DNA from: Butyrivibrio sp. VCB2006
GTDB taxonomy: Bacteria > Bacillota > Clostridia > Lachnospirales > Lachnospiraceae
Direction: 5' to 3'
DNA: 64,000 nucleotides
Assembly (NCBI RefSeq): GCF_000420945.1
Contig: NZ_ATVX01000007.1
Location: forward strand, 124,001-188,000
This document shows, in pieces, positions 17,720 to 27,084 of this stretch. Under the pieces are notes generated by a model that made no database searches, had not been told where the DNA came from, and saw only the letters and a program-made list of their open reading frames with translations. Both the position numbers and the translations under genes were made by a program. Position 1 is the first letter of the stretch. Each line of letters opens with the position of its first letter.

Positions 17720-20533
17720 GTGAAAAAGAAAAGTTTTGTGTTTTTTTACCTGATTTATACAGCATTATTTGCAGCAATGGTCTACGCTGTATTCCATGCG
17801 TTCTTTGAGGCAAATGCTACCTTCGTAAATATGGCGGATGCTTTCAGACAGCACCTGAAGGCTCTGGCCTATTATTCCAAGTGGATGAGGGGAGTACTCT
17901 ATCATCTGTTTAAAGAGCATTCTTTTGACCTTCAGACCTATTCCCTTGGAATGGGCTATGGAACAGACATCTATCCAACCCTGCAGTATTACGCAATCGG
18001 AGATCTCTTAAATCTCCCGGTGGTATTTGTTAAGAATCAGTATATCTACATCTATTTCCAGATTGTAATGATGCTAAGGCCTTATCTTGCAGGTATTACA
18101 TTCTCAATGCTTGTATTCTACCTTCGTCCGAAGGCTTCCAAGGTTGGAGTAATGGCAGGAATGTTCAGCTATGCACTGTGCACATTCTTTATGTTCCTTG
18201 GAATTTGGCATCCTTTTTTTGCAAACCCGCTTATCTATTTTCCTCTTGTAATTCTCGGCGCTGAGAAGATTATCAGAGAAAACAAATCGGCATTATTTGC
18301 AGTTTCGATTTTCCTTGCAGGCAGCAACAATTTCTTTTTCTTTTACATGATGGTGCTTCTGACTATCGTCTACGTTATCATCAGGGTAGCCTTTACCTAT
18401 GGGAAAGATATGCCTAAGTGGGGACAGATGCTTGCTAAGTTCATGATTTCCGGAGTTATCGGTACCATGATGGCAATGATTACACTTCTTCCTGTAATTA
18501 TGGCCTTTCCTGCAAACCCAAGAGTTAGCACAGGAATAAGACTTCCTCTTTTCTATACCAAAACGTACTATCACGAGCTTATTAGAAATTTCTTTAGCTT
18601 CGTTTATCACGGCCTTTATGATACACAGATCGGCCTTAACGGAATAATTCTTTTACCCTTTATTCTGCTGATTGTAAAGCTAGTTTGCAGCCTGATCTTC
18701 AGAGCCAAGGATGAAAGCAAAAAGCAGAAAGATAAGATAAAGTCCAGATGGCAGTTATTTGTGGTAATGGCTGTTCTCATCCTATTTGTGTGCATTCCGG
18801 CAGCAGGCTATGCACTTACAGGCTTTGCTTACACTATCAATAGATGGACCTTTGCCTTTGCACTGGCTTCAGCCTTTATGCTGGTGGATCTGTGGGACGA
18901 TCTTTTTACCATGGATGTAAAAGAAATAGCGGGAGCCATCATTATTGGGGCTTTGTTTATCCTGATATGCCGTAACACTCATAATCTTGAGTACGCAAAT
19001 GCAAGGACAGAGCTTGTGATTGCAGGCATTGCACTTATTGTCTGCTGCATTGTAAGCCTTGCAGGAAGTGTTATCAGAAGCGAGAGTGGAAACGTTGATC
19101 CGAAAAAGAAAACTCCTTTACATTTCATTGTTAAGGAGTCTGGGGAAACAATCATCCTGGCAGCAACACTGGTTGCAATTGTATTTAACGGTTATTATGG
19201 CTACGATCCTAACCAGGGCAACATGATAAGGGAGTACTACACAGATGTGACTCCTGATGATATGCATATTCTTCTTGAGAGTACCGAAGTTCAGGCTGTT
19301 ATGGAAGCTGCTGAGGCTACAGGAACCGAGAAAGACAGCTTCTACAGATATACAGGCAGAGATATGGTATGGAATGCCTCTCTTATCGAGGGTATTTCAT
19401 CAACTCAGTTCTATTGGTCTTTGGCCAATGGCGTTGTTTCCGATTATTTCAAGGAAATGGGTAACAACGATCAGCAGAACTTTGCTTACTATGCCCTGGA
19501 TGACAGAACTATTTTGAACTCTCTTGCAGGAGTAAGGTATTACAGCCTTCGTTTCAACACAGAAGAAGAGTGGAGATATGTGCCTTTTGGCTATGCCCAC
19601 ATTCATGACAGATACAATTTTGCTATATTTGAAAACCAGGCTCCAATGTCTCTTGGTTATACCTATTATTCAATAATTCCGGAGTCAGAGTATCAGAGCA
19701 TTCCTACGGTTAACAGGCAGGAAGCGCTTTTGTACGGAGCTGTTGTAGAGGATGGAAAGAGTTCTCTCTCCTATGCAGAGCCTGAGTATTCACTTATTAA
19801 CTGCCCTATTGAGCTTTCCTTTGAAGGCGAGATTCAGCCTGAGGATGGTAAGTGGGTAGTGGACGGAGACGCATCTGTTCACATCAAGTTCAGTGGCGCT
19901 GAGAACTGCGAGACATACCTTTGGTTTGACGAACTCTATGTTAATGACGCTGCCACCGATTATCCGTTGTTTACAGTTAAAGCCCTTGCCCAGGGAAATG
20001 AAGTAACTCACAAGGATATCTGGTACAAGACTGAGGACAACCAGTTCTACAGCGATTGGCACGACTACTTCCTCAATATGGGATATGCTCAGGGTGCCAA
20101 GGATGAGATAGTAATAAACTTCACGATTCCAGGAACATACTGCTTTGACGATCTTGGAGTATATTGCCAGCCGATGGATAATTATGTTAAGCAGCTTGGC
20201 GTTCTTCGCACAAACATGCTTACAGATATAGAACTTTATAAGAATCCGATTTCTTATGCAACCAATAAGATTACAGGTAACATTACTTTAGAGGACACAG
20301 GAATTATGTGCCTGACACTTCCCTATTGCAAGGGATGGACTGCCTATGTGGATGGGCAAAAGAGTGAGCTTCTCAAGGTAAACACCATGTTTATGGGACT
20401 TGAAATGCCTGCAGGAAATCACGAGATAGTTCTTAAATACCACACACCGGGACTACTTCCTGGATTTATTCTTATGGTGCTTGGTATTGTGCTGCTGGTT
20501 GTATTGGTTAAATATGAGAAAAAGCGGAACTGA
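17720..20533 (+). CDS. YfhO-family multi-pass membrane protein
   Basis: This 937-residue protein has many hydrophobic segments in the first 460 residues, then a large extracytoplasmic region (about 490-900) and a last membrane segment GFILMVLGIVLLVVLV. The start region with GMGYGTDIYPTLQYYAIGDLL and the C-terminal segment GWTAYVDGQKSELLKVN are typical of YfhO proteins. Members in Bacillus and Listeria are needed for glycosylation of teichoic acids, using polyprenyl-phosphate sugars outside the cell. Translation starts at GTG 17720, preceded by a weak GGGGA. Here it may decorate the surface polymer. Confidence 0.82.
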   Translation: MKKKSFVFFYLIYTALFAAMVYAVFHAFFEANATFVNMADAFRQHLKALAYYSKWMRGVLYHLFKEHSFDLQTYSLGMGYGTDIYPTLQYYAIGDLLNLPVVFVKNQYIYIYFQIVMMLRPYLAGITFSMLVFYLRPKASKVGVMAGMFSYALCTFFMFLGIWHPFFANPLIYFPLVILGAEKIIRENKSALFAVSIFLAGSNNFFFFYMMVLLTIVYVIIRVAFTYGKDMPKWGQMLAKFMISGVIGTMMAMITLLPVIMAFPANPRVSTGIRLPLFYTKTYYHELIRNFFSFVYHGLYDTQIGLNGIILLPFILLIVKLVCSLIFRAKDESKKQKDKIKSRWQLFVVMAVLILFVCIPAAGYALTGFAYTINRWTFAFALASAFMLVDLWDDLFTMDVKEIAGAIIIGALFILICRNTHNLEYANARTELVIAGIALIVCCIVSLAGSVIRSESGNVDPKKKTPLHFIVKESGETIILAATLVAIVFNGYYGYDPNQGNMIREYYTDVTPDDMHILLESTEVQAVMEAAEATGTEKDSFYRYTGRDMVWNASLIEGISSTQFYWSLANGVVSDYFKEMGNNDQQNFAYYALDDRTILNSLAGVRYYSLRFNTEEEWRYVPFGYAHIHDRYNFAIFENQAPMSLGYTYYSIIPESEYQSIPTVNRQEALLYGAVVEDGKSSLSYAEPEYSLINCPIELSFEGEIQPEDGKWVVDGDASVHIKFSGAENCETYLWFDELYVNDAATDYPLFTVKALAQGNEVTHKDIWYKTEDNQFYSDWHDYFLNMGYAQGAKDEIVINFTIPGTYCFDDLGVYCQPMDNYVKQLGVLRTNMLTDIELYKNPISYATNKITGNITLEDTGIMCLTLPYCKGWTAYVDGQKSELLKVNTMFMGLEMPAGNHEIVLKYHTPGLLPGFILMVLGIVLLVVLVKYEKKRN

Positions 20534-20549
20534 TTTGGAGAGAGTGGAT

Positions 20550-22316
20550 ATGGCCGAAGTAAGATTAGCTAATGGAAGTAACAAAAAGAAGATGACCAAT
20601 GTTTTCATGTGGGTATTCATGGTCTTGGGAGCTCTTTTTACCCTATTTCTCATATGGAAAAAAGACTTCTACATGGAGAACAGTGATATAGCCTCCGACA
20701 TGATTCTGGGAAAACTTCTCTCTCAGGAGGGCGGAATCCTTAGTAAAAACTGGTTCTATTCAACAGAACTTCATGTGATCCATACTCAGCTTCTGTATAA
20801 GCTGCTGTTCCATATCTGGCCTGATAACTGGCTTATGGTAAGGCTTGCCGCTGCGTTAGTTTTCCTGGTTCTGATTGTGGCATCCTTCCTGTTTATGACA
20901 AAGGCCCTTGGACTTAAGGAAGAGGGACTTCTTGCAGCAAGTATCCTGACATGGCCATTTGGACAGTGGTACGTAAGAATCGTAACCTTTGGTCAGTCCT
21001 ATGTTACTTATTTCATAATCGCCTTTGTTTCCATGGGACTGTTCTTTAGAGCAGTTCAGGGAAAGAGATATAATGCCAAGACTTCTGTTCCTGCAAAGGA
21101 TGGTAGCGCGTTTACAGGTATGAGCATTGTATATGCAGTTCTTTTGGCAGTGATTTCCTTCCTGGCCGGGCTTGGCGGCGTAAGACTTCTGATGATCTGC
21201 TACGCACCATTATTTGCTACAAGCCTTGCAGTAATGCTCTTTTCACATTTTGCGTACTTTACTAAAAAGGAAGGTGCAAAAGAGTTTGGAACATCAGCAA
21301 ATTTAGCATTTATATTCGCCCTTATTCCATTTGTCTTTTCCTGCATCGGACTTGCTGTTAACAGAAAAGTCCTTTGCCAGAAATATAACTTCCAGGATCA
21401 GTTTAGAGAGACCTGGAGAGATTTCTCTTTTTCCAGAATACTGGACACACTGTCAGATTCCCTGACACTTTTTGGATGGCATGCTGAGGTTGGCTTTGTG
21501 AGCTGGCAGGGACTTATCAACTGCCTTAACTTCCTTCTGATTGTGGGGATTGTGGCTAGTATCATTTATGTAATCAAGAATATCTGGAGATTCAGACCCA
21601 TAATCCAGCTGTTCCTTGTTTATGTGGGAGTTCTGACACTGATTACAACAGTAGTTCTTTCCTGCAGTAACAAGTATTATTCTTATTATTGGCTTCCTGT
21701 AATTCCGTATTTCCTGATAGTGCTGGCTCTTGCACTTTTCAATCCTAGTGTTGATGAGGGTGAGCAGTGGGACAAGTTTGAGTTATCAATGGTAAATGCC
21801 AGCTACGGAAGATCACACAAGAATGTTGGAGCATATGTTGCTCATTACAAGACCGCTATTTGCGGCTTCATCGCTGCTGCAATAGCTTTTGCAAGTATCT
21901 CGGTTTACGCTGATCCCAATCCTCAGGATATTTACCAGGATTATGCAATAACCGACGCTATCATGTGGCTTAGAGATAGCACAGACTACGAGGAAGGCTT
22001 TGGAATGTTCTGGTCCAGTAACGTTATCAAGGCCCTTACAAACGGCCGAATCGATATGCACACTGTTATGGATGTTGATCATATCGATGACCTTGGATCT
22101 GAGTATCCATGGCTTCAGGAAGTAAGACATACTGAGGAGTTCCCTGAGGGCAAGTTCTTCGTAATCGTAAGCGCAAGGGACTATGATCTTGGAAATCAGG
22201 GCTCAGCCATGATCTTTGGCCTTGGAGATCACTTGATCTACGGCAGTGACAGTGCGTACATTTATGGCTTTGAGAACATGGATGATTTTGTGAATTCAAG
22301 GAATTCGCTGTGGTAA
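20550..22316 (+). CDS. Large polytopic membrane protein, probable GT-C fold glycosyltransferase
   Basis: The 588-residue protein has about ten membrane segments. Its first extracytoplasmic loop has acidic residues in MENSDIASDMILGKLL, as expected for GT-C enzymes that use lipid-phosphate sugars. I do not recognise a specific family. ATG 20550 is chosen because TTGGAGAG precedes it; an upstream in-frame ATG at 20481 lies inside the yfhO-like gene. A C-terminal soluble part from about residue 455 follows the last membrane segments. Position between YfhO and DUF6056 genes suggests work on the same polymer outside the cell. Confidence 0.65.
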   Translation: MAEVRLANGSNKKKMTNVFMWVFMVLGALFTLFLIWKKDFYMENSDIASDMILGKLLSQEGGILSKNWFYSTELHVIHTQLLYKLLFHIWPDNWLMVRLAAALVFLVLIVASFLFMTKALGLKEEGLLAASILTWPFGQWYVRIVTFGQSYVTYFIIAFVSMGLFFRAVQGKRYNAKTSVPAKDGSAFTGMSIVYAVLLAVISFLAGLGGVRLLMICYAPLFATSLAVMLFSHFAYFTKKEGAKEFGTSANLAFIFALIPFVFSCIGLAVNRKVLCQKYNFQDQFRETWRDFSFSRILDTLSDSLTLFGWHAEVGFVSWQGLINCLNFLLIVGIVASIIYVIKNIWRFRPIIQLFLVYVGVLTLITTVVLSCSNKYYSYYWLPVIPYFLIVLALALFNPSVDEGEQWDKFELSMVNASYGRSHKNVGAYVAHYKTAICGFIAAAIAFASISVYADPNPQDIYQDYAITDAIMWLRDSTDYEEGFGMFWSSNVIKALTNGRIDMHTVMDVDHIDDLGSEYPWLQEVRHTEEFPEGKFFVIVSARDYDLGNQGSAMIFGLGDHLIYGSDSAYIYGFENMDDFVNSRNSLW

Positions 22317-22339
22317 GGCATTGGAAATTTGTTTAAAGG

Positions 22340-23932
22340 ATGAAGTGCGGGTTGATTAAATATATAAACAAACATCAAAAGCTAATATGCGTTATCCTAG
22401 GCATAGTGTTGATACTGTCGCTGATACCGATATTTATTATTTCGGGATATGATGCGGCAGCAGGAGATGACTACAACTATGGGGCTGGTGCGCATCAGGC
22501 GTTTCTTGCTACAGGCTCAGTTCTGGCCGCGGTTAAGGCTGCATGGAAGACAACTGTTGATACCTGGAGCGGTTGGCAGGGAACCTGGTTTGACTGCTTT
22601 GTGTTCTGTCTGCATCCGGAGGTATTCTCTGATTCAGCCTACGTGATAGTGCCGTATATATTCCTCATAATGCACTATGTGATGTTTCTGGTTCTGACGC
22701 ACCATTTCCTCAAAGTGAGATGGAAGCTTGCCGGAAACTATTGGCTTCAGATTGGACTTTTGTACTTACTGTTTGAAATTCAGCTTGTACCTTCTCAGAA
22801 ATCAGCCTTCTTTTGGTGGGTTGGCTGCGTACATTATGTAATGCCAATGTTCATGGCAATTCTGGGAATTGTCTGGGGCGATAAATTTCTTATGGAGCAT
22901 AAGATAAGGGATTTGGTAGGTCTTTTTATTATCAGCGCTCTTATGGGCGGTGCTACATATCCTGCGGCGCTGCTTCTTCCTATAGCACTATTCCTGCTGT
23001 GGCTTGCGGATTTTGTCCTTGGTGGCAAAAGAGATAAGAAGGACTTATGGTTATTGATTCCGTTGGCGGCGCTGGCTGTAGGACTTGTTATCAGTATGAT
23101 TGCTCCGGGAAATGCGGTGAGATCTGCTTCTGACATTAAAGATGGAGCTCAGCCCACAAGCGGTATTTTTGATACTATAATCAGTTCTTTCGTTTTATCT
23201 GTAAAAGAGGCCGGGGAATTGTTTATAGGACAAAAGGGCTTTGTGCTGATTGCGCTTCTGCTGATCATTCCGCTAACGATTGCGGCATTTAGAGAAATTC
23301 AGGAAAAGAGTCTTGCTATATCCCATAACTATGTGGTAGACAAGGATTATGAGGCTATAAGGAAGGCATTTTCACATCCGATACTATTTATTCTTGTTAT
23401 GTTCTGCCTCAATGCCAGCATTTATGCGCCTAGAGTTTATGCAGGTGGAATCGTATCAAGCGGATATATGAATTTCAATTTCTGGACATTCTTTGTTTGC
23501 TCAATTGGTATTGTGATTTATGTTATCGGATGGATGATGCTGGTGAAGGGTTGGAATATCTGCGAGCGTACAATTATGGGAATATTATCTTGGACCGGAT
23601 TTGTTCTTGTAATGCTGGTAATTGCCTTCGTCTCAAGACATGGAGTCAAGAAGTATACAGACTATGTGTGCATGGAGTACTATCTGTCAGGTCAGGCTGA
23701 TGACTACAAGGCGCAGATAGAGCTTCAGAGAAGGATTCTTAATAGTGAGGGCACAGAGGCAGTTGTTCCTGAGATTAACAACGAGCAGGGACCGCTAATG
23801 CAGATGCCTATTGTAAGTGATCCGGACAACGTGGATAATTACATGGCCAGAATCTTCTATGGCAAAGAGAAGGTTTGGTCAATTCCAAGAGACCAGTGGA
23901 TAGAGCAGTACGGTGCAGAGTACGGTTATTAA
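22340..23932 (+). CDS. DUF6056-like multi-pass membrane protein
   Basis: The 530-residue protein has about eleven hydrophobic segments, an acidic first loop (GDDYNYGAGAHQAF), then WSGWQGTWFDCFV and an APGNAVRSAS motif in the middle. The same pattern (DDYQH, TWGGRAASMVF, APGNFVRVSAS) occurs in the protein at 27559, so the two are paralogues. DUF6056 proteins are thought to be GT-C-like, but no activity is proven. The first ATG is close to AAAGG, so the ribosome site is weak. Coupling to the upstream gene, 23 bases away, is likely. Confidence 0.72.
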   Translation: MKCGLIKYINKHQKLICVILGIVLILSLIPIFIISGYDAAAGDDYNYGAGAHQAFLATGSVLAAVKAAWKTTVDTWSGWQGTWFDCFVFCLHPEVFSDSAYVIVPYIFLIMHYVMFLVLTHHFLKVRWKLAGNYWLQIGLLYLLFEIQLVPSQKSAFFWWVGCVHYVMPMFMAILGIVWGDKFLMEHKIRDLVGLFIISALMGGATYPAALLLPIALFLLWLADFVLGGKRDKKDLWLLIPLAALAVGLVISMIAPGNAVRSASDIKDGAQPTSGIFDTIISSFVLSVKEAGELFIGQKGFVLIALLLIIPLTIAAFREIQEKSLAISHNYVVDKDYEAIRKAFSHPILFILVMFCLNASIYAPRVYAGGIVSSGYMNFNFWTFFVCSIGIVIYVIGWMMLVKGWNICERTIMGILSWTGFVLVMLVIAFVSRHGVKKYTDYVCMEYYLSGQADDYKAQIELQRRILNSEGTEAVVPEINNEQGPLMQMPIVSDPDNVDNYMARIFYGKEKVWSIPRDQWIEQYGAEYGY

Positions 23933-23950
23933 AAGAGGGAAGCATTTAGT

Positions 23951-24502
23951 ATGGGAAATGAAAAACAGGGGAACTCATTTATTAGCATAATTGCTGCGGA
24001 TCTGAGCAGAATAATAGAAAAAGATGCCTCTTTTGGCGATTTTCTAAAGACTTATTTTTTTCCAAAGGGAACTACGTTTCCATATATCTTCTGGCTTAGA
24101 GCGGTAAGCTGTTTGAAACAGAAGAAACTTAGAATCCTTGCAGTGTTGCCTTATGCCATTATGAGGCATTATGAATACAAGTATGATATTCATGTAAACT
24201 CAAATATTCACATTGGCAAAGGTTTGCATATTGTTCACGGAGGCGCGGTATATCTTAACTGTAGCAGTATTGGTGAAAACTTTACTGTGTATCAGTGCGT
24301 AACACTTGGAAGTAAAAAATACGGAAAAGAATGGAAAGATGAAATTCCTTCTGTTGGAGATAATGTGTCAATATACAAGGGCGCTACTGTATGCGGCAAA
24401 ATCCATATTGGGAACGAAACCATTATTGGTGCAAATGCCTATGTTGACAGTGACACCGAAGAAAAATCAGTAATAATCGGACCGGCTGGGAGAAAAAGAT
24501 GA
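23951..24502 (+). CDS. Serine acetyltransferase-like hexapeptide-repeat acetyltransferase
   Basis: The 183-residue protein has an N-terminal helical part and a left-handed beta-helix made of hexapeptide repeats (IHIGKGLHIVHGGAVYL, then IGENFTVYQCVTLG and VGDNVSIYKGATV). This is the CysE-like architecture used in polysaccharide loci to O- or N-acetylate sugars. The H in IVHGG is the expected catalytic histidine region. It is shorter than housekeeping CysE. Its stop overlaps the next start by 4 bases (ATGA), so the two are translationally coupled. It could acetylate the 3-amino sugar made by the FdtB-like enzyme. Confidence 0.78.
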   Translation: MGNEKQGNSFISIIAADLSRIIEKDASFGDFLKTYFFPKGTTFPYIFWLRAVSCLKQKKLRILAVLPYAIMRHYEYKYDIHVNSNIHIGKGLHIVHGGAVYLNCSSIGENFTVYQCVTLGSKKYGKEWKDEIPSVGDNVSIYKGATVCGKIHIGNETIIGANAYVDSDTEEKSVIIGPAGRKR

Positions 24503-25464
24503 ATAAAGAAATTGATGTAAGCGTATATATGCTTACTTACTATCATGAAAAATATGTGAGACAGGCCATAGAAAGTGTTTTGGCTCAGAAAACAAAATAT
24601 ACATATGAACTGGTTATTTCAGATGATTATTCTCAGGACGGTACCAGGGATATTTTAAAAGAGTATGCAGAAAAATATCCTGAAATAATCAGACTGAATC
24701 TAAATGAAGAGAATGTGGGTATTCCAACAAACATCTATAGAGCGAGAACCATGTGCCGCGGCAGATACATCACCCAGTTGTCCGGAGATGATTATTGGAT
24801 CAGAGATGATAAGCTGGACATAGAAGTTGATTTTTTGGAAAAACATCCTGAATATATAGCGGCTCTCAATGCAGTAGAACTTCGAATGAACAATGAGACT
24901 AAGGGCTATGCTATTGTTCCCGGGGATAAGAAGCAGCTAAACAAAGAGTACACAATCAGAGATTATGAAAAATGCGTACAGATTGGAACTCATGGAAATG
25001 TTATGAGGAATTTCTTCCTAACGCAGGAAGGCAGAGATTATTTTGCACAGGCCCAGGAAATTAGTAAGTTCGTTGATGATGCGGTAGATGAAGTGTTGAT
25101 TCTAAGGAAAGGCCCAGTGTATGCCCTTGATTTAGTAACAGATGCTCACAGGGTAGTTAGCTCTACTGAAGAGAAAAAGAACTATAATTCAAGGTATTCA
25201 AGAATTGAAAAGTTCAGACATCACATCGATTTACTTAATGGTATGAGCTCAAGATGGGCTGACGAAATAGATTTTTCAAAGTGGTATGCAAATATATATG
25301 CCACAGGCTTCCTTAGCATGCTGGTCAGCAGGGATTTTAAGGGATATGGTGAGATAATTAAGACTATTCCGGATAGATACAAGAAGCCGTTCGTCAAGGG
25401 GATTTACATCACTTCAATTCCGAAGATGTTTGCATTTGTGTTTGGAAGGTTGAAGAGACACTGA
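24499..25464 (+). CDS. Glycosyltransferase family 2
   Basis: The 321-residue GT-A enzyme begins VSVYMLTYYHEKYVRQAIES and has ELVISDDYSQDGT (nucleotide-binding aspartates) and the metal-binding region QLSGDDYWI. It would add a sugar to the lipid-linked repeat unit in the cytoplasm. It overlaps the acetyltransferase gene by 4 bases and is the last gene of the main operon. The donor is unknown. Confidence 0.85.
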   Translation: MNKEIDVSVYMLTYYHEKYVRQAIESVLAQKTKYTYELVISDDYSQDGTRDILKEYAEKYPEIIRLNLNEENVGIPTNIYRARTMCRGRYITQLSGDDYWIRDDKLDIEVDFLEKHPEYIAALNAVELRMNNETKGYAIVPGDKKQLNKEYTIRDYEKCVQIGTHGNVMRNFFLTQEGRDYFAQAQEISKFVDDAVDEVLILRKGPVYALDLVTDAHRVVSSTEEKKNYNSRYSRIEKFRHHIDLLNGMSSRWADEIDFSKWYANIYATGFLSMLVSRDFKGYGEIIKTIPDRYKKPFVKGIYITSIPKMFAFVFGRLKRH

Positions 25465-25478
25465 ATAAAGATATAATA

Positions 25479-25508
25479 AAGGCTGCCTATCACAATGATA
25501 GGCAGCCT
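25479..25508. terminator. Bidirectional hairpin between convergent genes
   Basis: A perfect 14-bp stem (25479-25492 with 25496-25508) has a 3-base loop. T-rich sequence follows on the minus strand (TTTATTAT), so it fits best as the terminator of the minus-strand Rpn gene, and it may also stop the operon on the plus strand. Confidence 0.85.
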
Positions 25509-25519
25509 TCGTTGTAGGT

Positions 25520-26473
25520 TTAATCTGCTACAATTGGTTCTTTTTCCTCAGCATCGATTTCTGCGAAGAGATCATCTATATCATCATCTTTAATGCCCAT
25601 AGCAATTAGTCTTTTGCGGGTTTCGTCTTTTGGCCTTTTCATCTGGCGGTCAAAACGAATAGTTGAAAGACCAGCTTCGAATTTCGCATCACGGATTATA
25701 TAATGCTTCTCATCAACCCATCTCATATATTTTGTGGTTACCTCCTTTTTATGCTTAATCTTGGTAACGACATTATCAACTGCGTCAATATCAGGATTGG
25801 ACACTTCAGGTTTCTTTCCTGATACAATATATTCTAGCATCTCCTGCAGGTTTTTGCTATGCGAATCAGATTTGAATAGCCCTTCACTTACAACCTCATC
25901 AAAATTAGGGCGACCTTTACAATAGAAATAAAGATGTTTTACTCCATCATCGTAGCTAATAGCAGGATGTGAAACGAGAGCCGATGCTGCAACATAGCAC
26001 ATATCGCCTACATCAAAAGGATCGTATGAAGATATGGTTATTGATACATAGTTTGGAAGTTCGTTGTAGGCGGTATTTGTTTCAAGTCGTTTTGAATCCT
26101 CAAGAGCTCCATAGTATCGATGCCTTCGCGGTAACTCTTTTTTATCCTTAGGTCTGTTTTCCATTTCTATATCTACTATCGATGCATCAAGATAATCTTC
26201 AAGTTCATCCTGGGTAATTCTGGCATCCATCCTGATTCCATGATAGTTGGAATTAAGACCGTTTAGCTGCTTTTGACATTCAATTCGGATATTCTTAAAT
26301 TCTTTTCCATAAATAGATTTAAGAATCTTGCCTATGATAATCTGAGCATCATCATTGTCTTCTATGGAGCTGTCAAACATGAAATTCTCAATAAGAGTCA
26401 TTTGCTCTATATCTCTTTTGGCCTGCTCCAAAGTTATTTTGGGCAGCGTTTTATTTGTTGTTATTGTTGTCAA
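25520..26473 (-). CDS. Rpn-family PD-(D/E)XK nuclease / putative transposase
   Basis: The 318-residue protein has the layout of Rpn (recombination-promoting nuclease) proteins. It contains ENFMFDSSIED, a first acidic strand with GIRMDARI, then VDIEMENR as the PD-(D/E)XK core, and a C-terminal tail with charged helices. Rpn proteins nick DNA in vitro and are often called transposases, but no terminal repeats are seen here. TTG 26473 is chosen because AAAGGAG lies 8 bases upstream; an in-frame ATG at 26521 has no ribosome site. It lies against the polysaccharide genes and divergent from rubredoxin. Confidence 0.75.
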   Translation of the reverse strand: MTTITTNKTLPKITLEQAKRDIEQMTLIENFMFDSSIEDNDDAQIIIGKILKSIYGKEFKNIRIECQKQLNGLNSNYHGIRMDARITQDELEDYLDASIVDIEMENRPKDKKELPRRHRYYGALEDSKRLETNTAYNELPNYVSITISSYDPFDVGDMCYVAASALVSHPAISYDDGVKHLYFYCKGRPNFDEVVSEGLFKSDSHSKNLQEMLEYIVSGKKPEVSNPDIDAVDNVVTKIKHKKEVTTKYMRWVDEKHYIIRDAKFEAGLSTIRFDRQMKRPKDETRKRLIAMGIKDDDIDDLFAEIDAEEKEPIVAD

Positions 26474-26573
26474 AAAATATCTCCTTTGCGTGTATTCTAA
26501 TATACCGATTACTGTGCACATAGGTCGGAAAAATCTGGTGAAAACCAGTAGGATAAGGCAAATAGCCTTGCAT

Positions 26574-26646
26574 TGTGCCCAGAAATGAGCACAGAGTCTA
26601 GCTTATCACATAATTCTTAAGAAATACCATCGAAATTTCTTAAGAA
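26574..26646 (-). promoter_or_regulatory. Upstream control region of the Rpn gene with paired TTCTTAAGAA palindromes
   Basis: TTCTTAAGAA occurs at 26614-26623 and 26637-26646. With flanks, the two form a 12-bp inverted repeat around a 9-base spacer. A second dyad TGTGC...GCACA lies at 26574-26593. The Rpn gene at 58890 has the same kinds of element upstream. The region also faces the rubredoxin gene, so it could control both directions. The 26474-26800 gap holds nothing else I can identify apart from the rubredoxin promoter. Confidence 0.5.
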
Positions 26647-26745
26647 TTCGTGTATATCGCTTTGCCAATCAACAAAATTCAAATTACAGTTAATTTATGT
26701 GTGTATAAAGTTTACAATATCTTTATAAATAGGGCATTACAATGC

Positions 26746-26754
26746 TGATATAAT
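26746..26754 (+). promoter_or_regulatory. Extended -10 promoter of rubredoxin
   Basis: TGATATAAT at 26746-26754 is an extended -10 element 46 bases before the rubredoxin start. No good -35 box is seen. Confidence 0.5.
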
Positions 26755-26800
26755 TTTCATAGACAAGTTTGTTGATATCTTTTCAGAAGGAGGATCTTTT

Positions 26801-26959
26801 ATGAAGTACGTATGCAATACATGTGGTTACATTTACGATGAGGCAGCAGGTGATCCTGATAACGGGATTGCTCCGGGAACAAAGTGGGATGATCTTCCTG
26901 CAGACTTTGTTTGTCCGCTCTGTGGCGTAGGTAAGGAAGACTTTTCAGCACAGGCCTGA
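26801..26959 (+). CDS. Rubredoxin
   Basis: The 52-residue protein starts [20 protein letters not shown] and has the four iron-binding cysteines C5, C8, C38 and C41 in CNTCG and CPLCG. The full conserved middle [12 protein letters not shown] is present. Rubredoxin carries single electrons in anaerobes, often to rubrerythrin for peroxide removal, and a rubrerythrin is encoded at 59783. AGAAGGAGG precedes the start at good spacing and a terminator follows, so it is a single-gene unit. Confidence 0.97.
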   Translation: MKYVCNTCGYIYDEAAGDPDNGIAPGTKWDDLPADFVCPLCGVGKEDFSAQA

Positions 26960-26983
26960 GAAGGAATTTGAATATGATTTGAT

Positions 26984-27021
26984 AACTCCGCGTATGGTGT
27001 AAAGACCTGCGCGGAGTTTTT
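26984..27021 (+). terminator. Rho-independent terminator of rubredoxin
   Basis: The stem AACTCCGCG / CGCGGAGTT (26984-26992 and 27010-27018) is followed by a T-run. Confidence 0.88.
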
Positions 27022-27041
27022 GTGTGTAAATGGCGCCGGTA

Positions 27042-27050
27042 TGCTATAAT
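27042..27050 (+). promoter_or_regulatory. Extended -10 promoter of the FdtA-like gene
   Basis: TGCTATAAT at 27042-27050 lies 35 bases before the start and is identical to the element before the main polysaccharide operon. Confidence 0.55.
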
Positions 27051-27084
27051 ACTACATAGTGAAATGATAAGAAGGGAATAAGTT

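Noticed and set aside
25520..26521. Insertion sequence with terminal repeats around the Rpn gene
   Set aside because: Rpn proteins are often annotated as transposases, but no flanking inverted repeats or target duplications were found.
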